Shown: one piece after another, positions 47,601 through 59,310 of the stretch | Layout of the letters: each line of letters begins with the position of its first letter | How positions within the stretch are numbered: position 1 is the stretch's first letter | Assembly (NCBI GenBank): GCA_001557505.1 | Contig: LSAX01000004.1 | Span: 744,001 to 808,000, forward strand | Length of the DNA: 64,000 nt | Source of the DNA: Reticulascus tulasneorum | Taxonomy: Eukaryota; Ascomycota; Sordariomycetes; Glomerellales; Reticulascaceae | Direction: 5' to 3' | Made by a program: the position numbers and the translations under genes | Notes under the pieces: generated by a model | The model's database searches: none | Seen by the model: the letters and a program-made list of their open reading frames with translations, nothing else | Told to the model about the DNA's origin: nothing

Positions 47601-48588
47601 ACAGAGTCGGTTGAAAGCGTTGCGGCCAGCAAATCTCCTGCTGGTTGGTTGAGTCGCGGCCGTATAGGGTTCGACTGTTGCCTGGTTGGCGGTGCACCTT
47701 TAGAAAGGACACTGGTGGCTAGCTGACCAAACGGAGTATCCGAAGGAAGAGACTCGTTTAGCGGAGACAGGGGCAGAGCTTCTTCCCTCCCATTGACTAG
47801 ATAGCCCAATCCCTGCACAATGCGCTCGCACCGGCGAAAGGTCTCGTTAGTCCTTTTGGAATCGAGGTAGCTCATGACCGTGATGCTCATGTCCTGCAGG
47901 AAAGCGATCTCGTCGCGGTCAAGGCCGGCGCGAGGCTTGTCGTCAAAGACGCAGTATACCCCGACGTTGATTCCATTTGGGGAACGAAGCGGGACCCCGG
48001 CGTAGAATCGGTTGAAAGGGCGTCCGCAGACGAAGGACCTCTCGCAAAACCTGACATCGGCGGCAAGATCGGGAACGACGGACACGGGCAGGTTGCTGGC
48101 TTGACGCGCAGTCGAAGTCGAATCGTTTTGGCGGACAAGGACATGTTCGCATATGCCGTGGGCCCGAGGAATTGCGGTGCCACAAAGCCACAGGTGCTCT
48201 TCGACGTATCTAACGTTCGGCTTGAGGGGTATGGAGGTGGTCGCTTCTGCAATGATGTACTGGTACTGGCGGTCGAATAGAGAGATTAAGGCACGCGACG
48301 AGTTCAATCGGAGGGCGCCATGTTGGGTGAAGGAGGCCAGCACGGTGTCAGGAGCCGACAAGAGGGCAGAGGAAGGGATAGGCCGTTCGATGTCATTAGA
48401 GACCACACTGGGCAGATGTGATGAATAGTATCTGCGTCGCGACGGGTCAGTGGGAGGTACATCAAGATGTTGGAGGGCCCCCGAGGAGGGGTGGGGGAGG
48501 GGGGGAGCAGTTAGTACAGAGCTCACTTGAACGTCTCCCACTCCCGAAACGGCTCGGAGACCTTGGCCATCATTCGATAGAGAGGCAT
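44635..48588 (-). CDS. Hybrid histidine kinase (GAF-HisKA-HATPase-REC)
   Basis: Exons 48588-48527, 48431-46658, 46589-45496, 45446-45107, 45053-44939 and 44855-44635, with introns of 95, 68, 49, 53 and 83 nt, give 1201 aa. The first junction restores WETFK-YYSS, typical of fungal GAF-type kinases; reading through it instead gives a Pro-rich artefact. A GAF domain lies at about 60-235 (FISQHGALRLN-like, RSFVCGRPFNRFYAGVPLRSP). HisKA carries the phospho-His567 in LSHELRSPLHAV. The ATPase has the N box NIFGNALKYT, G1 DSGKGIS and G2 GAGLGLS. The receiver has LLVDDNPVNLRIL, phospho-acceptor Asp1129 in LMDISMPIMDG and TRP in place of the usual TKP (Arg1184). It is a cytosolic sensor expected to feed a phosphorelay through an Ypd1-type carrier; the signal is unknown. 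Confidence 0.92.
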
Positions 48589-49622
48589 CAAACCGCGCGT
48601 GATTTCTCTACGAAGCCTGTGCTCTTGTGTGTGAAGTCGCAGGGACGTGAACGAGTGACTATCCAGCGGGCAGCGAGGAAAGCTAATGTAGGTGCGAAGT
48701 GGTAATTACTTCGTAGATCCCGCAGGATAAGGAATGCATGCGTAACGGGGAGGGGTTTTCGGAGACTTGGCCGTGCGCCAATGACGTGAGGGTTGGAAAT
48801 GCCCCAATAATGGGAGGGGGGTTGTGGTTGCATCACCCTCCCTCTCCCTCTTCATTCTTTGCCCTGCAGTGCGTTGAGATGGGCCCACGTCCGGTTTTTC
48901 TGTCTTTCCCCCACTCAAAATGCACCGGGCACTGCAGGGTCTTCAGGGACTCTCTGCCTATCAGGACGGGAGAACGGATGAAAGATGGGGAGATGCGCCC
49001 ACTAAATCGACCCTTCTAGACCGTTTCAGCATGTGGGCTCTAGGCGTGGAGCAGGTCGGCAGAGAGAATTGGGAGGTGGGAAGACACATAACTGGTCCCG
49101 AATTATCGTCCCACCATGGCGATGGTGGCAACGCGGCACGCGTTCGTGCCAGCCAGTCGTCTGCACCATTCTCAATTTCCTGGGACTAACGTAGGTACGT
49201 AGTGGTAATCACAAGCGTCAAAAATAAATAGAAATAAACAAGATCTCCGCGTACCTACTTGACCCTGCTTGGCGGATGGCGTCCACCAAGCTATATGGCA
49301 CCGTTTCTTTTATCTTCCCCGCCACCCGGTTGCAACTTGCAAGTGGCCTCATCCAACGAATGTCCCGGGTAGACGGGTTGCGAATAAATTCTCTATTTGC
49401 TGCCTACAATCCTAATAGCCCCTATATCGATAGAACTAAATCGATTACCTAGTTGAAGATGCTTACTGCCTGGCCTTAACATATCACGCTTTCGAAGAAA
49501 CAGGGGGTCCATTGTATGCATCTAATCAAGCGCTGCAAGGCAGCCTGACGGAAGCCCTACAGTAAGAAGGATTATATTACGCACGTAGCAGACTGGAAAT
49601 GTAACAGTTGTGCAAGTCAACT
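48589..49622. other. Intergenic
   Basis: Promoter of the histidine kinase and 3' flank of the aldehyde dehydrogenase. G-rich runs lie within the first kinase intron (about 48486-48508), not here. No gene is seen. Confidence 0.5.
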
Positions 49623-51306
49623 CTAAGACTCATCGTCTGTTCCAGGCAGGATGTTAACCTTGACCGACTTGGTTGACATCCAGCCATCCAAAGCTTCTTC
49701 TCCCAAGTCACGCCCAAAGCCCGACTGCTTAACTCCACCAAATGGTGCGTTTGCAGCCAGCATACCCCACGAGTTGATGATCACCTGGCCGCTCTCCAGG
49801 GCAGCGGACACCCGATGAGCACGGTTCACGTTGTTTGTGAAGATTGCTGCGCTTAGTCCATACTCGCTATCGTTGGCCTTGGCGATCACCTCGCTCTCGG
49901 TTTGGAATTGGCTGATGGACTGGGAATCATGTTAGCCAAATGGCATCTCCTCGAACCTGGAAGAGTGTTCCATACCGCAACGGGGCCGAAAATCTCCTCC
50001 TTCATGATTTTGGCATCGTCTGGGACATCGGCGAATGCGGTATTGGCCAAGAAGTGTCCCGTATCGCCGAGTCGGTCGCCGCCTTTCAGCAGTCTTATGC
50101 CCGAGCTCTTGGCATGGTTGATGTACTCGAGGACCTTTTCTCGCTGCTTCTGGTTGATCAACGGACCTTTGGTGGTCTCCGCAAGCAAAGGGTCTCCATG
50201 CACCGCCTTGTCCAAACGCTCGGCAAAGGCTAGAAGGAAACGCTCATATATGCTCGAGTGGACGTAAATCCGAGAACCCGCGGCGCAGATCTGCCCGTTG
50301 TGGGCAGTAATCCCCAATGATGTCCAGAAAAGAGCGTTGTCAAAGTCCGCATCGGCAAACACGATGGCCGGACCCTTGCCGCCCAGTTCAAGTGTGACCT
50401 TCTTCAAATTCGAGTCCGCCGAAGCCTTCAAAACGCGACGCCCAGTTAAGGTACTGCCCGTAAAGGAGACTTTCCTGACATCCATGTGCGCGGCCAACGC
50501 CTGGCCTGCGACCGGTCCCTCTCCGCAAAGGATGTTGATCACTCCTGGAGGAAAGCCGGCTTCTTTGACCAGGCTAGCGAGCTTTGATCCATAAAGAGGG
50601 GCATACTCGGGAGTTTTGAGAATCAACGTGTTCCCAGCAGCAATGGCCGGCGCAAGTTTCCAGGCGGTGATCATGCTTTTAACATTTGTGAGTCTGGGAT
50701 TTTGCAAGCCACTTCGAACAACACCATGGACTGGCAATACTTACAGGGGCGAATTCCATGGTACGATAGCTGCACAAACTCCCAAGGGCTCTTTTCGTGT
50801 AAAGGCATACCCGTGGGGATTGTGAAGTAGCTGCCCGACGATTTTGTCTGCCCACCCAGCGAAGTAGCGAAGCGTATTGAGACAGTCCGTGACATGCACT
50901 CCTTTTGCCTCTCCGAATGGGACACCGGCATCTAGTGACTCAATGCTCGCAAACTCGTCGGCGTCCCGCTCGATGAGGCTCGCTAGCTTGCCCAGCAGCT
51001 CACCCCGACCGGCAGGTGACACGGCTTTCCAGGATCCGGCGAAAGCATCTTTTGCTGCAGCCACAGCGGCGTCCACATCTTCTTCCTGAGCGGCTGATAC
51101 GACGGCCAAGGTCTCTCCAGTAGAAGGATTCTCAACGGCGATGGTGCGGCCAGATTTTGCTGGTACGAATTCGTTGTTGATGAACAACCCCGAGTCAACT
51201 GCGGTGGGGGTGTCAGCCAAGAACGGTGGCGCAAAGGATCGGACCAATAGGGGTTCGCACCGCTTACGGACTTCCCGAATGCGCCTTTCAAGGTGATGGT
51301 CACCAT
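49623..51306 (-). CDS. NAD(P)+-dependent aldehyde dehydrogenase
   Basis: Exons 51306-51261, 51198-50745, 50675-49976 and 49919-49623, with introns of 62, 69 and 56 nt, give 498 aa. The first exon is short (MVTITLKGAFGKSVS) and joins to VDSGLFINNEFVPAKSG, the standard fungal start; its GTGCGA donor is the least certain site. PWNSPL-MITAWKLAPA spans the second junction. The general base Glu263 lies in TLELGGKG, the nucleophile Cys297 in NGQICAAGSR, and EEIFGPVA-SISQF spans the third junction. The C-terminus has PFGGVKQSGFGRDLGEEAL. It is a class 1/2 tetrameric ALDH, probably cytosolic, oxidising acetaldehyde or other aldehydes to acids. A GQICAAG loop instead of GQxCCAG is a modest variation. 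Confidence 0.92.
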
Positions 51307-53099
51307 ATTGAAGGCAGGCGAACACGACACAGGCTTTAGACAAGCAGGATGAGGGGATCACAGGAGAACAGAAACGTGGATGCAGATCTATCGATTGTAT
51401 TTCGTCATCTCGGCTATTATCAGTCCTTGTGCGATTGCTTTGTTGGCCAATCACAAAACTCCCTGTGCCCCTGCTCCAGTACCGTGTCCTGTTCCCCGCC
51501 ATGCGAAGTAACCCTACGATTCGGCGGTATCTCATTGCGAAAATTTGAGTTCTAGTTTTGGCGATCGAAGTAAAAATGAGAACTACCGTTCACTTTCTGA
51601 CCGTTGAGAACCAGCTCACTAAGTTGTTACCGCAAACATCCAGAGCTGGCTGCCCGCATCTGGCGCAACCTGAGTTGGGTGTCAAGACCCATCAAGGCCT
51701 CGTGCATACATCAGCAGCGGAGCCCGACGCCAAGGACTAGGGAAATAAGGTTGCGGCTCTGGAAGCCGCAGGATCCCGAACCCAGCACATCGGGAACCCC
51801 GTATATGGAGATGATTTGGCAGGGAGGGTCGCTTTGGACACACGAGTTGCAGTATCGTGCGCCCCAAGAAGTGATTGCTAATGATCGGGGATACACCCGC
51901 AGGATACCCAGCGCGGTGTGGCGATCCTTACTCCATTACTGAAGACCGCACGTCTTTTGGTGCTGACCGTCTATCAGAAGCTGCTGGCACCGCTCACCTT
52001 TCATACTCGGCAGGGAGTGATCACGCCTCTCAATTCAACCGCCTTGCATGGTACTTTGGGACTTCGCAATCCGATCCTGAACCTCGGCACACGGCCCATG
52101 GCCCACGCTGTTCAACACAGATGCTGGCATAGTCTTCCGACACATTGTCTCGGTCGGCCAATTATCCCGGTAATCAATGGCTCACTGCAAGCCCCCTTCT
52201 CTCGCGCCTAGAAAAAGACATGTCAGTGGGTTTGTCACTTCAATGAGGTCGCTCGCATATGGTAGGTAACGACCAAAAATGAAGACCTGCAGTTTGAATC
52301 CGCCAGCACCAAACTACGCTGTCACAGCAGCAGTTTGAAAGATGGAGCGCCAACCGCTGCACTATGGTGGTGACAATGAGTAGAGCTTTATTTGCGGTAG
52401 TTCTGAGAATTAAAGTCACTAGCCGTCAGGATTTTCTAGACTTAGATTGCGTACCGGCAATGACAGCATCCCGACCACGCTAGCTGACCTCAAACTTGTC
52501 TTCGGCCGGTGTTCAGCATTTTCGTACCTTCTATACACAAGATCATTGACAAAAGAAACACTACACCAAGTCCGAGGGCACGATTATATTGACATCTTGA
52601 CTGGGCGGAGGTTCCTGTGCTTTGTTTTGCCTAATAATCATGCAACAATGACTATCTTCTTAGCTTCCAAGATGAAGAGACGTTCAATGAGGCTCACCAG
52701 CATCGAGTACCAGCATATGCAAACGGAGTCCGTTCTTCCGTACACAGGCGCCCTGGTTGGACTAGTTTGTCCAGTGAGAAGTTCCCTGGAATCGATTTGC
52801 CGTGTGGTGTAGAGGACGGTCATATAAATCCCCCATTCTCACCCCCGCCCACGGAGCCGGGTAATTATAACAGAACCTCTACCGCGACCGCTAAACTCGA
52901 CGGAGGCCGATGCTCCTGGGTACCGAAAGTGTATCGCATATGATACAGCCGACGTGATTAAGACCAGTCGATGGTATACGGTAGTCTTTGATCTATATCC
53001 TGGACTAGTCTGCGATCGAGTCTCTGTGTATGATATCTAGCTGGTCAACGCAAAACTTAAAATCCACTTTTGAATCTGTTGCTGCTAACGAAACTAAAC
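51307..53099. other. Unassigned 1.8 kb
   Basis: Divergent region between ALDH and the CE3 gene. A + frame at about 51875-52132 (GDPYSITEDRTSFGADRL...) and another at 52447-52812 look partly protein-like, but neither has a recognisable domain or clear splice partners. Remnants of genes are possible. Confidence 0.4.
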
Positions 53100-53898
53100 A
53101 TGATTCTCTCCAAGTCTGTTGTTTTCCTTACGTTATTGGCGTCCGTCGCGGCGCAGGGGAAGATCAAGGTCATGCCGCTCGGTGATTCCATCACAGGAAG
53201 TCCGGTGAGTTCTGACGATGTCTGAGCCTGAAATCTGGCTTCAACTGGAATGGGCTCAAACTAATGCATCTAAAAAAGGGATGTTGGAGAGCGTTACTAT
53301 GGCGAAAACTCCGAGATGCCGTGATCGACAACCTTGACTTTGTCGGCACCCTTCCCGCCCAGGGTTGCGGGTTCTCCTATGACGGCGAAAACGAGGGACA
53401 CGGTGGGTATCTCGCCACGAATATTGCTAAACAGAACCAACTTGTGCCGTGGTTGGAAAAGTCCCAGCCCGACGTGGTGATGGTGCATTTGGGGACGAAC
53501 GACATCTGGAATAACCGCTCTCCGGCGGAGATCCTCGACGCCTTCAGCACTCTAGTCAAACAAATGCGCGCTAGAAAGCCAGCGATGAAGATTCTGGTAA
53601 TTTTACTCCCCGAAGTGCGCGTGGCCAATGCTGACGTCGCCTCAAGATCGCCCAGATTATACCGATGCAGCCTTCCAACTGCCAAGACTGCAGCACCAGG
53701 GTGGTGAACTTGAACAAGGCAATAGTAGAATGGGCTCCGAAAGTGAACACCACTGAAAGCCCCGTTTCGGTCGTGGATTGCTGGACCGGCTTCAATACCG
53801 GGACAATGACTGGGGACGGAGTCCATCCGAACGAGAAGGGAAACGAGGTCCTGGCGACCTGTTGGCTGAATCCGCTGCTAAAGATTGCCCGAGGCTAG
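53100..53898 (+). CDS. Secreted SGNH acetyl esterase (CE3-type)
   Basis: Exons 53100-53204, 53279-53596 and 53647-53898, with introns of 74 and 50 nt (both phase 0), give 224 aa. The signal peptide is MILSKSVVFLTLLASVAA. Block I is MPLGDSITGSP with the nucleophile Ser30; the first junction gives SPGCWRALLW. FVGTLPAQGCG, DGENEGHGGY and HLGTNDIWNN (block III) are close to carbohydrate esterase family 3 acetylxylan esterases. Block V is DGVHPNEKG with Asp198 and His201. It should remove acetyl groups from xylan or related plant polysaccharides, complementing the AA9 enzyme 9 kb away. No carbohydrate-binding module is present. Confidence 0.9.
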
Positions 53899-54353
53899 CA
53901 AGTTTGCAAATCCGGTGTCAACTTTACTTCAGTGTAAGTGCCAGCTTGGCACCAGCGATAGAAAAGGGTTAATACAAGTCTGTGTTCTGCTAGCTGAGTC
54001 TTGTCGCCACACCCTGTTTGAACTGAGCACTTTATCTATCGTTAGTCCCATTGCCTGGCGAGAGAAGCAAGGCTGATCACAGTCACAATGTGGCGTTTCC
54101 ATGCCGCAAGAGAAGCAAACTCCACGCTCTCGGATATTAAAACAATTGCAAGCAAGTACTTGAAGTTCGGTGTTTGGGATCCAGAGGGGTCAAATACTCT
54201 TCAATTCATATATATATATATCAATAACCTCCAAGGCGTCTGATTTCACCAGAACAGTATGTTACAGACCGGTGCTGGCCTATCTTGCCACTATAGAACG
54301 TTCGATGCGTTTACCCATGCTCACTCAATGAGATATAATGCAAGGTCATTATG
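53899..54353. other. Convergent intergenic
   Basis: 3' flanks of CE3 and the rhodopsin-domain gene. A short TATATATATATA run lies at about 54210-54222. Confidence 0.5.
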
Positions 54354-55405
54354 CTAGACAGTTGCTGTGGGAAGACGTCGAGCAGCTTCCTTCAAGACCG
54401 TTCTCAGCACTGGCACAGATACAGCCATGATCGTTATGGCACTTTCTGCTGTTCCGAGTATCATGAGAATTACAACATGTTCTTGAGAACGACGACAGTC
54501 AGTACACGAGTAGCAGAGTCGGGAGGGTCTTGGCTTCTCACCTGGTGGTGCGTTTGGTCGATTAACTTGGAGGATTGCCCAAATTTTCATGAACGATGTA
54601 ACTCCGGCGCTGGTTGAGGGTCAGACACTGTGCCCTGGACGACTGAAGAGAAACTCACAAGATACCCATGCTCATTGCAAAGATGATACCAATCTTTTCC
54701 CTCCTCTTCATCATCTTTAGGTTCCAGAATATCCCCCAAGGTAAAAGCGCCAAAGCCACATCCATGACCCCGGAATATGCTAACCAGTGTGTCAGCTCCA
54801 TGCTCGAAGTCGGCGGCTGTGCGAGAATACATACCTGCCACAAACATGTTGTACCCGTTGATGGTCTGTAAGGGGAAACAACTGCCGGGGATTTGCTGAC
54901 GCCAAAGTTTATCCAGCGGCCAGCACTGCACCCATTGGAAGACCCCGCTCACGGCGATTGCGAAGTTCGTGGTCCAAATCACGAACCAAATGAACTTCTT
55001 CATCCAGCCGTCCGAAAGGCGAAGCAAGGTTATGGCGAAGGATGTTTTACTCCAAGCCGCTGCGACTACCAAGAAGAAGCCGGCAATTACCGAAACCAGC
55101 CGAGTAGTGTCTAGCTTGCTTTTATCGATATCGCGGTGTTCCCTCCCGAAGCCGAGAGTTGTGTCGACAGTCTGCATCACGCAGGATATAACTAAACAGA
55201 CCTGCCCCCCCAAAAAGTAAGCATTCGTAGGACCACGGATTCTCCAGGCATCCCATACCCAAGATGCAATGAGGACATGGTCATCCCACCATAACTTTCG
55301 ACCCCGACTAAACTTGCCCCAAACTCTTAGTCCGAGAAACGCGGTAGAACATGTTGCCAGGATCCAAATCGCAAGATTTAGCAACGGGCCATAACCCGGG
55401 GACAT
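54354..55405 (-). CDS. Rhodopsin-domain (PTH11-related) integral membrane protein
   Basis: Exons 55405-55259, 55201-54835, 54779-54659, 54609-54542 and 54481-54354, with introns of 57, 55, 49 and 60 nt, give 276 aa. The first intron is divisible by three and has no stop, so an unspliced reading would wrongly insert 19 residues. The sequence follows the fungal rhodopsin-domain family: LWWDDHVLIASW, VWSKTSFAITLLRL-like (AAAWSKTSFAITLLRL), WVQCWPLDKLW, AYSGVMDVALALLPW, REKIGIIFAMSMGIFAGVTSFMKIWAIL and LGTAESAITIMAVSVPVLRTVLKE, with about seven TM helices. The protein ends soon after the last helix, so the long cytoplasmic tail of many relatives is missing. No extracellular CFEM domain is present. 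A receptor-like role is often proposed, but ligands are unknown. Confidence 0.88.
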
Positions 55406-56654
55406 GTTGAGGGTGTATTCGGTCAGGCTATCGGCTGTTCAACTTGACAAACTATATCGTGATAGTTAAGAGGCGCCAGCAGGTGAATGTGTTGACCAAA
55501 TCCTATGGCACAAACAGAGGTGCCTCGACAAGATCCCCAGTAGGCATTTGCTGATTTCGCAGTCATTTGGGAATAGAATCAAGAGGAGTCGAGAAGAAGA
55601 TTGGCAATTGATTGACCAAGTAATTTATCAATATCAGGAGTAGCAGCTGGGATTGACCTCACTATTGCGTCGATCAGACGAACAGTCCTGGGGAAATAGG
55701 GATCCGTCTAGGTCCCATGTGTGGGGTTGCACTCCAGTGAGGGAGGCCGAGCTGGCGCATGAGAGAGGAGGCAATTGATCGTGTTCATCTGTCCATTTGT
55801 CCCGGAAAAGAGGATCCTGGGCATCATGCTCAAGTCGGATTGAGGCGATCGGTTTCATATTGCCTCTGACGTGCGAGTTGTCATAGACACCCAAATTCTA
55901 GGACGTCTCTTGGCAATGGCTCTTTGCAGTATTTGTATGGAGACGTGTTCATAAAGCATGACGTTGAGACTCGAATATGGCCAGACACATCGATGGTTGT
56001 CTTTTGGCATCTCGTGTGGAACTGAAAGCTGTGTGGAACATAATTATATATGAAACTTGGGTAGAGAAGATCAAACTCACGCGAATGCTGGCAACCGAGC
56101 TTTATGTAGGGACGGAGATCACTGGCCGGTGCTCTCGGTTAGGGACGAGCAACGCCGGGGTTTGGGATGCCAAGTGTGCACGTATCCGGGTGCATCATGC
56201 GGGGAACACATGCTTGAACACTGGTTAACGTTTTACATATTTTGCTCATTGATTTCGCGGTCGCTGTCATGGCCGTATCAGGCAAACGAGCGTGCCACAA
56301 ACCCGATGTAACCATATTCCCATTGCACTTTCATGCCAGAGTTCTTGGTAGGGACACGTGAGTCTGGACAGAACAGCCATGGGCTGTGTCCTCTCGCACG
56401 TGACGAGATTTAGGGGTGACGCAAACCTGCGAGCTTTCACGTTCTTTCTGTCTCACTATCGGACGGCATATTCAACGGTAGTTGCAAAGCGGTGAAAGTC
56501 TTGGTACCACAGCCGCAGCCTCGTCCAAGTGGTGCGCTCTAGGAGGGTAAGGGGCGGTTAAGCTAAATTATGGGTAATTCTGTCTTGCCTGCAGAATCCT
56601 TTCCCAGTCCTTCCTGTAGACAGGCCAGATACAGCAAGTACATCGCCTCACTGT
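55406..56654. other. Intergenic
   Basis: Promoter of the rhodopsin-domain gene and start of the repeat island. A minus frame at 55894-55634 (86 aa) is hydrophilic and has no known domain. Confidence 0.4.
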
Positions 56655-56981
56655 TTAGGCATTCTTTCCAGCTCATTCTGCATCAGAAAATTTGTCAAAA
56701 AGGACAAAAAAAGAATCTCCCTTGCCGGGAATTGAAGCACTGTAATGGGTGGTAGCATCTTCTAGATGCTGGCAGGGTGTCGGAGCTTACGGGTCTCTGG
56801 TTTGGACGAAACAATCATGGGATTGACAGTACGGACTAGTCCTCTGCCCCTACCTTACCTCATGTACCTAGTACTGGCTCTTTGGGGGATGGGAGGCCTA
56901 AAGCTGTTAAAAGCGCCAATGCGATACAAAAATGAGGAGCAACCGATCCTCACTTTTCTAACCCGCCTGAGCCCTTGAAAA

Positions 56982-57003
56982 GTGGAGCCCGTAAGGGCTC
57001 CAC
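56982..57003. repeat. Perfect 9-bp stem with GTAA loop
   Basis: GTGGAGCCC, loop GTAA, GGGCTCCAC, in the spacer of the inverted duplication. A related GGGGCTCCACC segment occurs again at about 57414-57424. It could be a transcript hairpin or an element end. Confidence 0.7.
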
Positions 57004-57072
57004 CATGTTGGTGCCCCACTTAAAAAAGGGGATATAGGTTTAGTTATGACCGACGTTTTCAACAACAACAAG

Positions 57073-57202
57073 TCCTTTGTAGTATAGAGGTCAGTATGCA
57101 AGCTTGTCACGCTTGAGACCCGTAAGCATACCCCCTATACACCCTGCCAGCATCTAGAAGATGTTAACACCCATTACAGGGGTTCAATTCCCGGCAAGGG
57201 AG
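57073..57202 (+). tRNA. tRNA-Asp (GTC) interrupted by a 58-bp insertion
   Basis: The 5' part (57073-57122) has the acceptor strand TCCTTTG, the D arm, the anticodon arm with GTC (stem CAAGC/GCTTG) and the start of the variable/T region. The 3' part (57181-57202) completes the T arm (loop TTCAATT) and the acceptor strand CAAGGGA with discriminator G. The two parts together make a regular 72-nt tRNA-Asp with all stems paired. They are separated by 57123-57180, which is not at the canonical intron position 37/38, so the gene is probably inactive. A T7 run at 57207-57213 would serve as Pol III terminator. Confidence 0.75.
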
Positions 57203-57263
57203 ATTCTTTTTTTGTCCTTTTTGACAAATTTTCTGATGCAGAATGAGCTGGAAAGAATGCCTA

Positions 57264-58574
57264 GACGTTCAGATTTTATTTTGCAAAATTTCATTGTTGT
57301 TGGTGGTGAAAATATCTCTGATCACTTCAGTGCCATTTTGGCGGTGAAAAAGCGGCAGATTACATAAGCCCTTATATCTTCCCCGAGTGGGGCAAATAAC
57401 TTGGTGAGTCCAAGGGGCTCCACCTTTCGGAGCTTCCATGTTTTCAAGGCTTGAGAAGCACACTATCACCCCCCTTCTTATGTTCGTGACTTCACAGGAA
57501 CCTGATTGCTTTTCTATGATGTTATGAAGCAGTTATTTCTCTAACCCTAGTACTTGGGAAATTTGAGTCTTTGGGAAGATCGCAACCATTGCCTGTAAAT
57601 CTGCTTCCGCAGGGGACTACCCCACAAGACAATAGCCACCAGACAGAAACAGAGGACCACCCTTTTCATCGCCTCGTCCTCGGCGCCATCCTCATTATAA
57701 TCTCTGACTCATTCTGAATGGCGAAGGCTTCATTGCCAATTGAGATCCAAGCCAAGTCAACCATCCAGCCACCGGCTCCGCAACCGTTCCAAACTGTATC
57801 CATGCTACTATTCGTCTCCTCTAATATACTAAAAAGTCCATGCAAACCAAACTGCCACTGAACATGTTATTAAGCCTTCCTATCGAGCTATAAATAAGCT
57901 CCAAGCCCTCATCTCCCGCAATGATGAGTTGGCAAGAGCAGAGGATAGGCTTGATACGCCTGGAGTATCCCTGTTATTGTTTCCTTGACAGATAGGATAA
58001 GGTCACAAAAAAGATACCAGAATATTTCATGTATGATTACTCAACTACGGAAACGTTCACTGTAATGGCAAGTCAACAAGTAGCATTATAAAATCTCGTA
58101 TCGAACTAGACCCCCCCCCCCCCGCCCATCATAAGGAAGAGTGATTGTTTATCATTACAGCCACGCTCAGCTTTTAATGGCACATACGCAGGGCTCCGAA
58201 CTACTCAACGCGCTACCTATGAAGACTACCTCAACTGCAGCAAAACTAGCACCTGATATCAGCATTCTCCTCAAGCATTACGCACAGTGTATATTCACGT
58301 GGCTGTTGCAGCAAATATCTCGGCACGTTTTGCAGATGTAAATATCCCAAGCAGAATTCCGAAGACTGCTGTGAAAAGTACGGTCAGCCCAAGCCTCTGT
58401 GTGGTCTTTTCTAAAATATTGAGAACAAAGATTGTCAGCACTGGCAGAGTCGATGCTATGATAACAGCAACTGCACTGCTTATCTTGATCAATTTTGAAT
58501 CCGAGTACGTCGTAAGGCCTGATTCCACATCAATCTTGAGTTTTTATAACCATTTATGCCGTGGTCTTCGTGGT
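57264..58574. other. Non-coding, C13 run
   Basis: No gene is seen. A 13-base poly-C run occupies 58111-58123, after TAGA. Short A/T-rich segments flank it. Confidence 0.5.
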
Positions 58575-58910
58575 CTTGCGACTTCTCTGTACACTGAGCG
58601 CGATGAGCCTATCGCAAGTTTCTGCAACCATTTATGCCACAGGGAGAGGGTGCGATTGAGAAGCCGAGGACGAGGATGAGGAAGCTGCCATTACTTACCC
58701 AGCGGGTCTTGCGACCTCTCTGTACACTGAGCGCGATGACCCATCGCAAATTTCTGCAACCATTTATGCCGCAGGGAGAGGGTGCGATTGAGAAGCCAAG
58801 GACGAGGATGAGGAGGAGGACGATGACGAGGACGAGCAAGCTGGCATTACTTACCCAGCGTGTCTTACGACTTCTCTGTACACTGAGCGCGATGAGCCCA
58901 TCGCATATCA
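58575..58910. repeat. Tandem repeat, 133/156-bp units
   Basis: Unit 1 is 58575-58707 and unit 2 is 58708-58863, the latter longer by an extra GAGGACGAT-type stretch. A partial third unit starts at 58864, and a diverged part of the unit recurs at about 58957-59008. One + frame reads an acidic Glu/Asp tract then ITYPA, LTTSLYTERDEP and SATIYAAGRG across units, broken by stops, so the unit may derive from coding sequence. Confidence 0.85.
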
Positions 58911-59310
58911 AATGTGTTATAGTTCGAACGTTTCCCGAAACAAAGCAGGATGTTCCCGAATTTCTGCAGCCATTTATGCCGCAGGGAGAAGGCGCGATCG
59001 ATAAGCCAAAGTTCGAGACTGAATCAGACTTTGACCCCGAAGAAGCCGGGATTGCTCACCAGCTTCCACCAGCATCACCATCACCACCAATAGTCGGAGC
59101 CGAACCCCAGGCACCATCCTCAGCAATTTCGGTCGCGCCCTAGGCACCACCGTCGCCGCCACCAACATCATCACCACCGCCAGAGCCCTAAACGCCACCG
59201 CCCAGGGGCGTTACTCTATCGACTGGCAAGGAAGAAGACAACGTTGGCGATGGCTGGGATCTGCCCCCGCTGCTGGTTGGTCGTAAATGGAGTGAAGAAG
59301 TTATCGATGT

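Larger units (their letters stand above)
56655..57263. repeat. Long inverted duplication around a split tRNA-Asp
   Basis: The reverse complement of 56655-56798 matches 57114-57263 nearly base for base over about 145 bp, apart from a small indel and a few substitutions. Each arm holds the 3' half of a tRNA-Asp, its inserted segment, a T-run and about 60 bp downstream. Only the right arm has the tRNA 5' half. The spacer is about 315 bp. Confidence 0.85.

Noticed and set aside
48432..48541. Pro-rich N-terminus (MGDVQVSSVLTAPPLP) for the histidine kinase
   Set aside because: It is read from the first intron. Splicing 48432-48526 restores the conserved WETFK-YYSS start.
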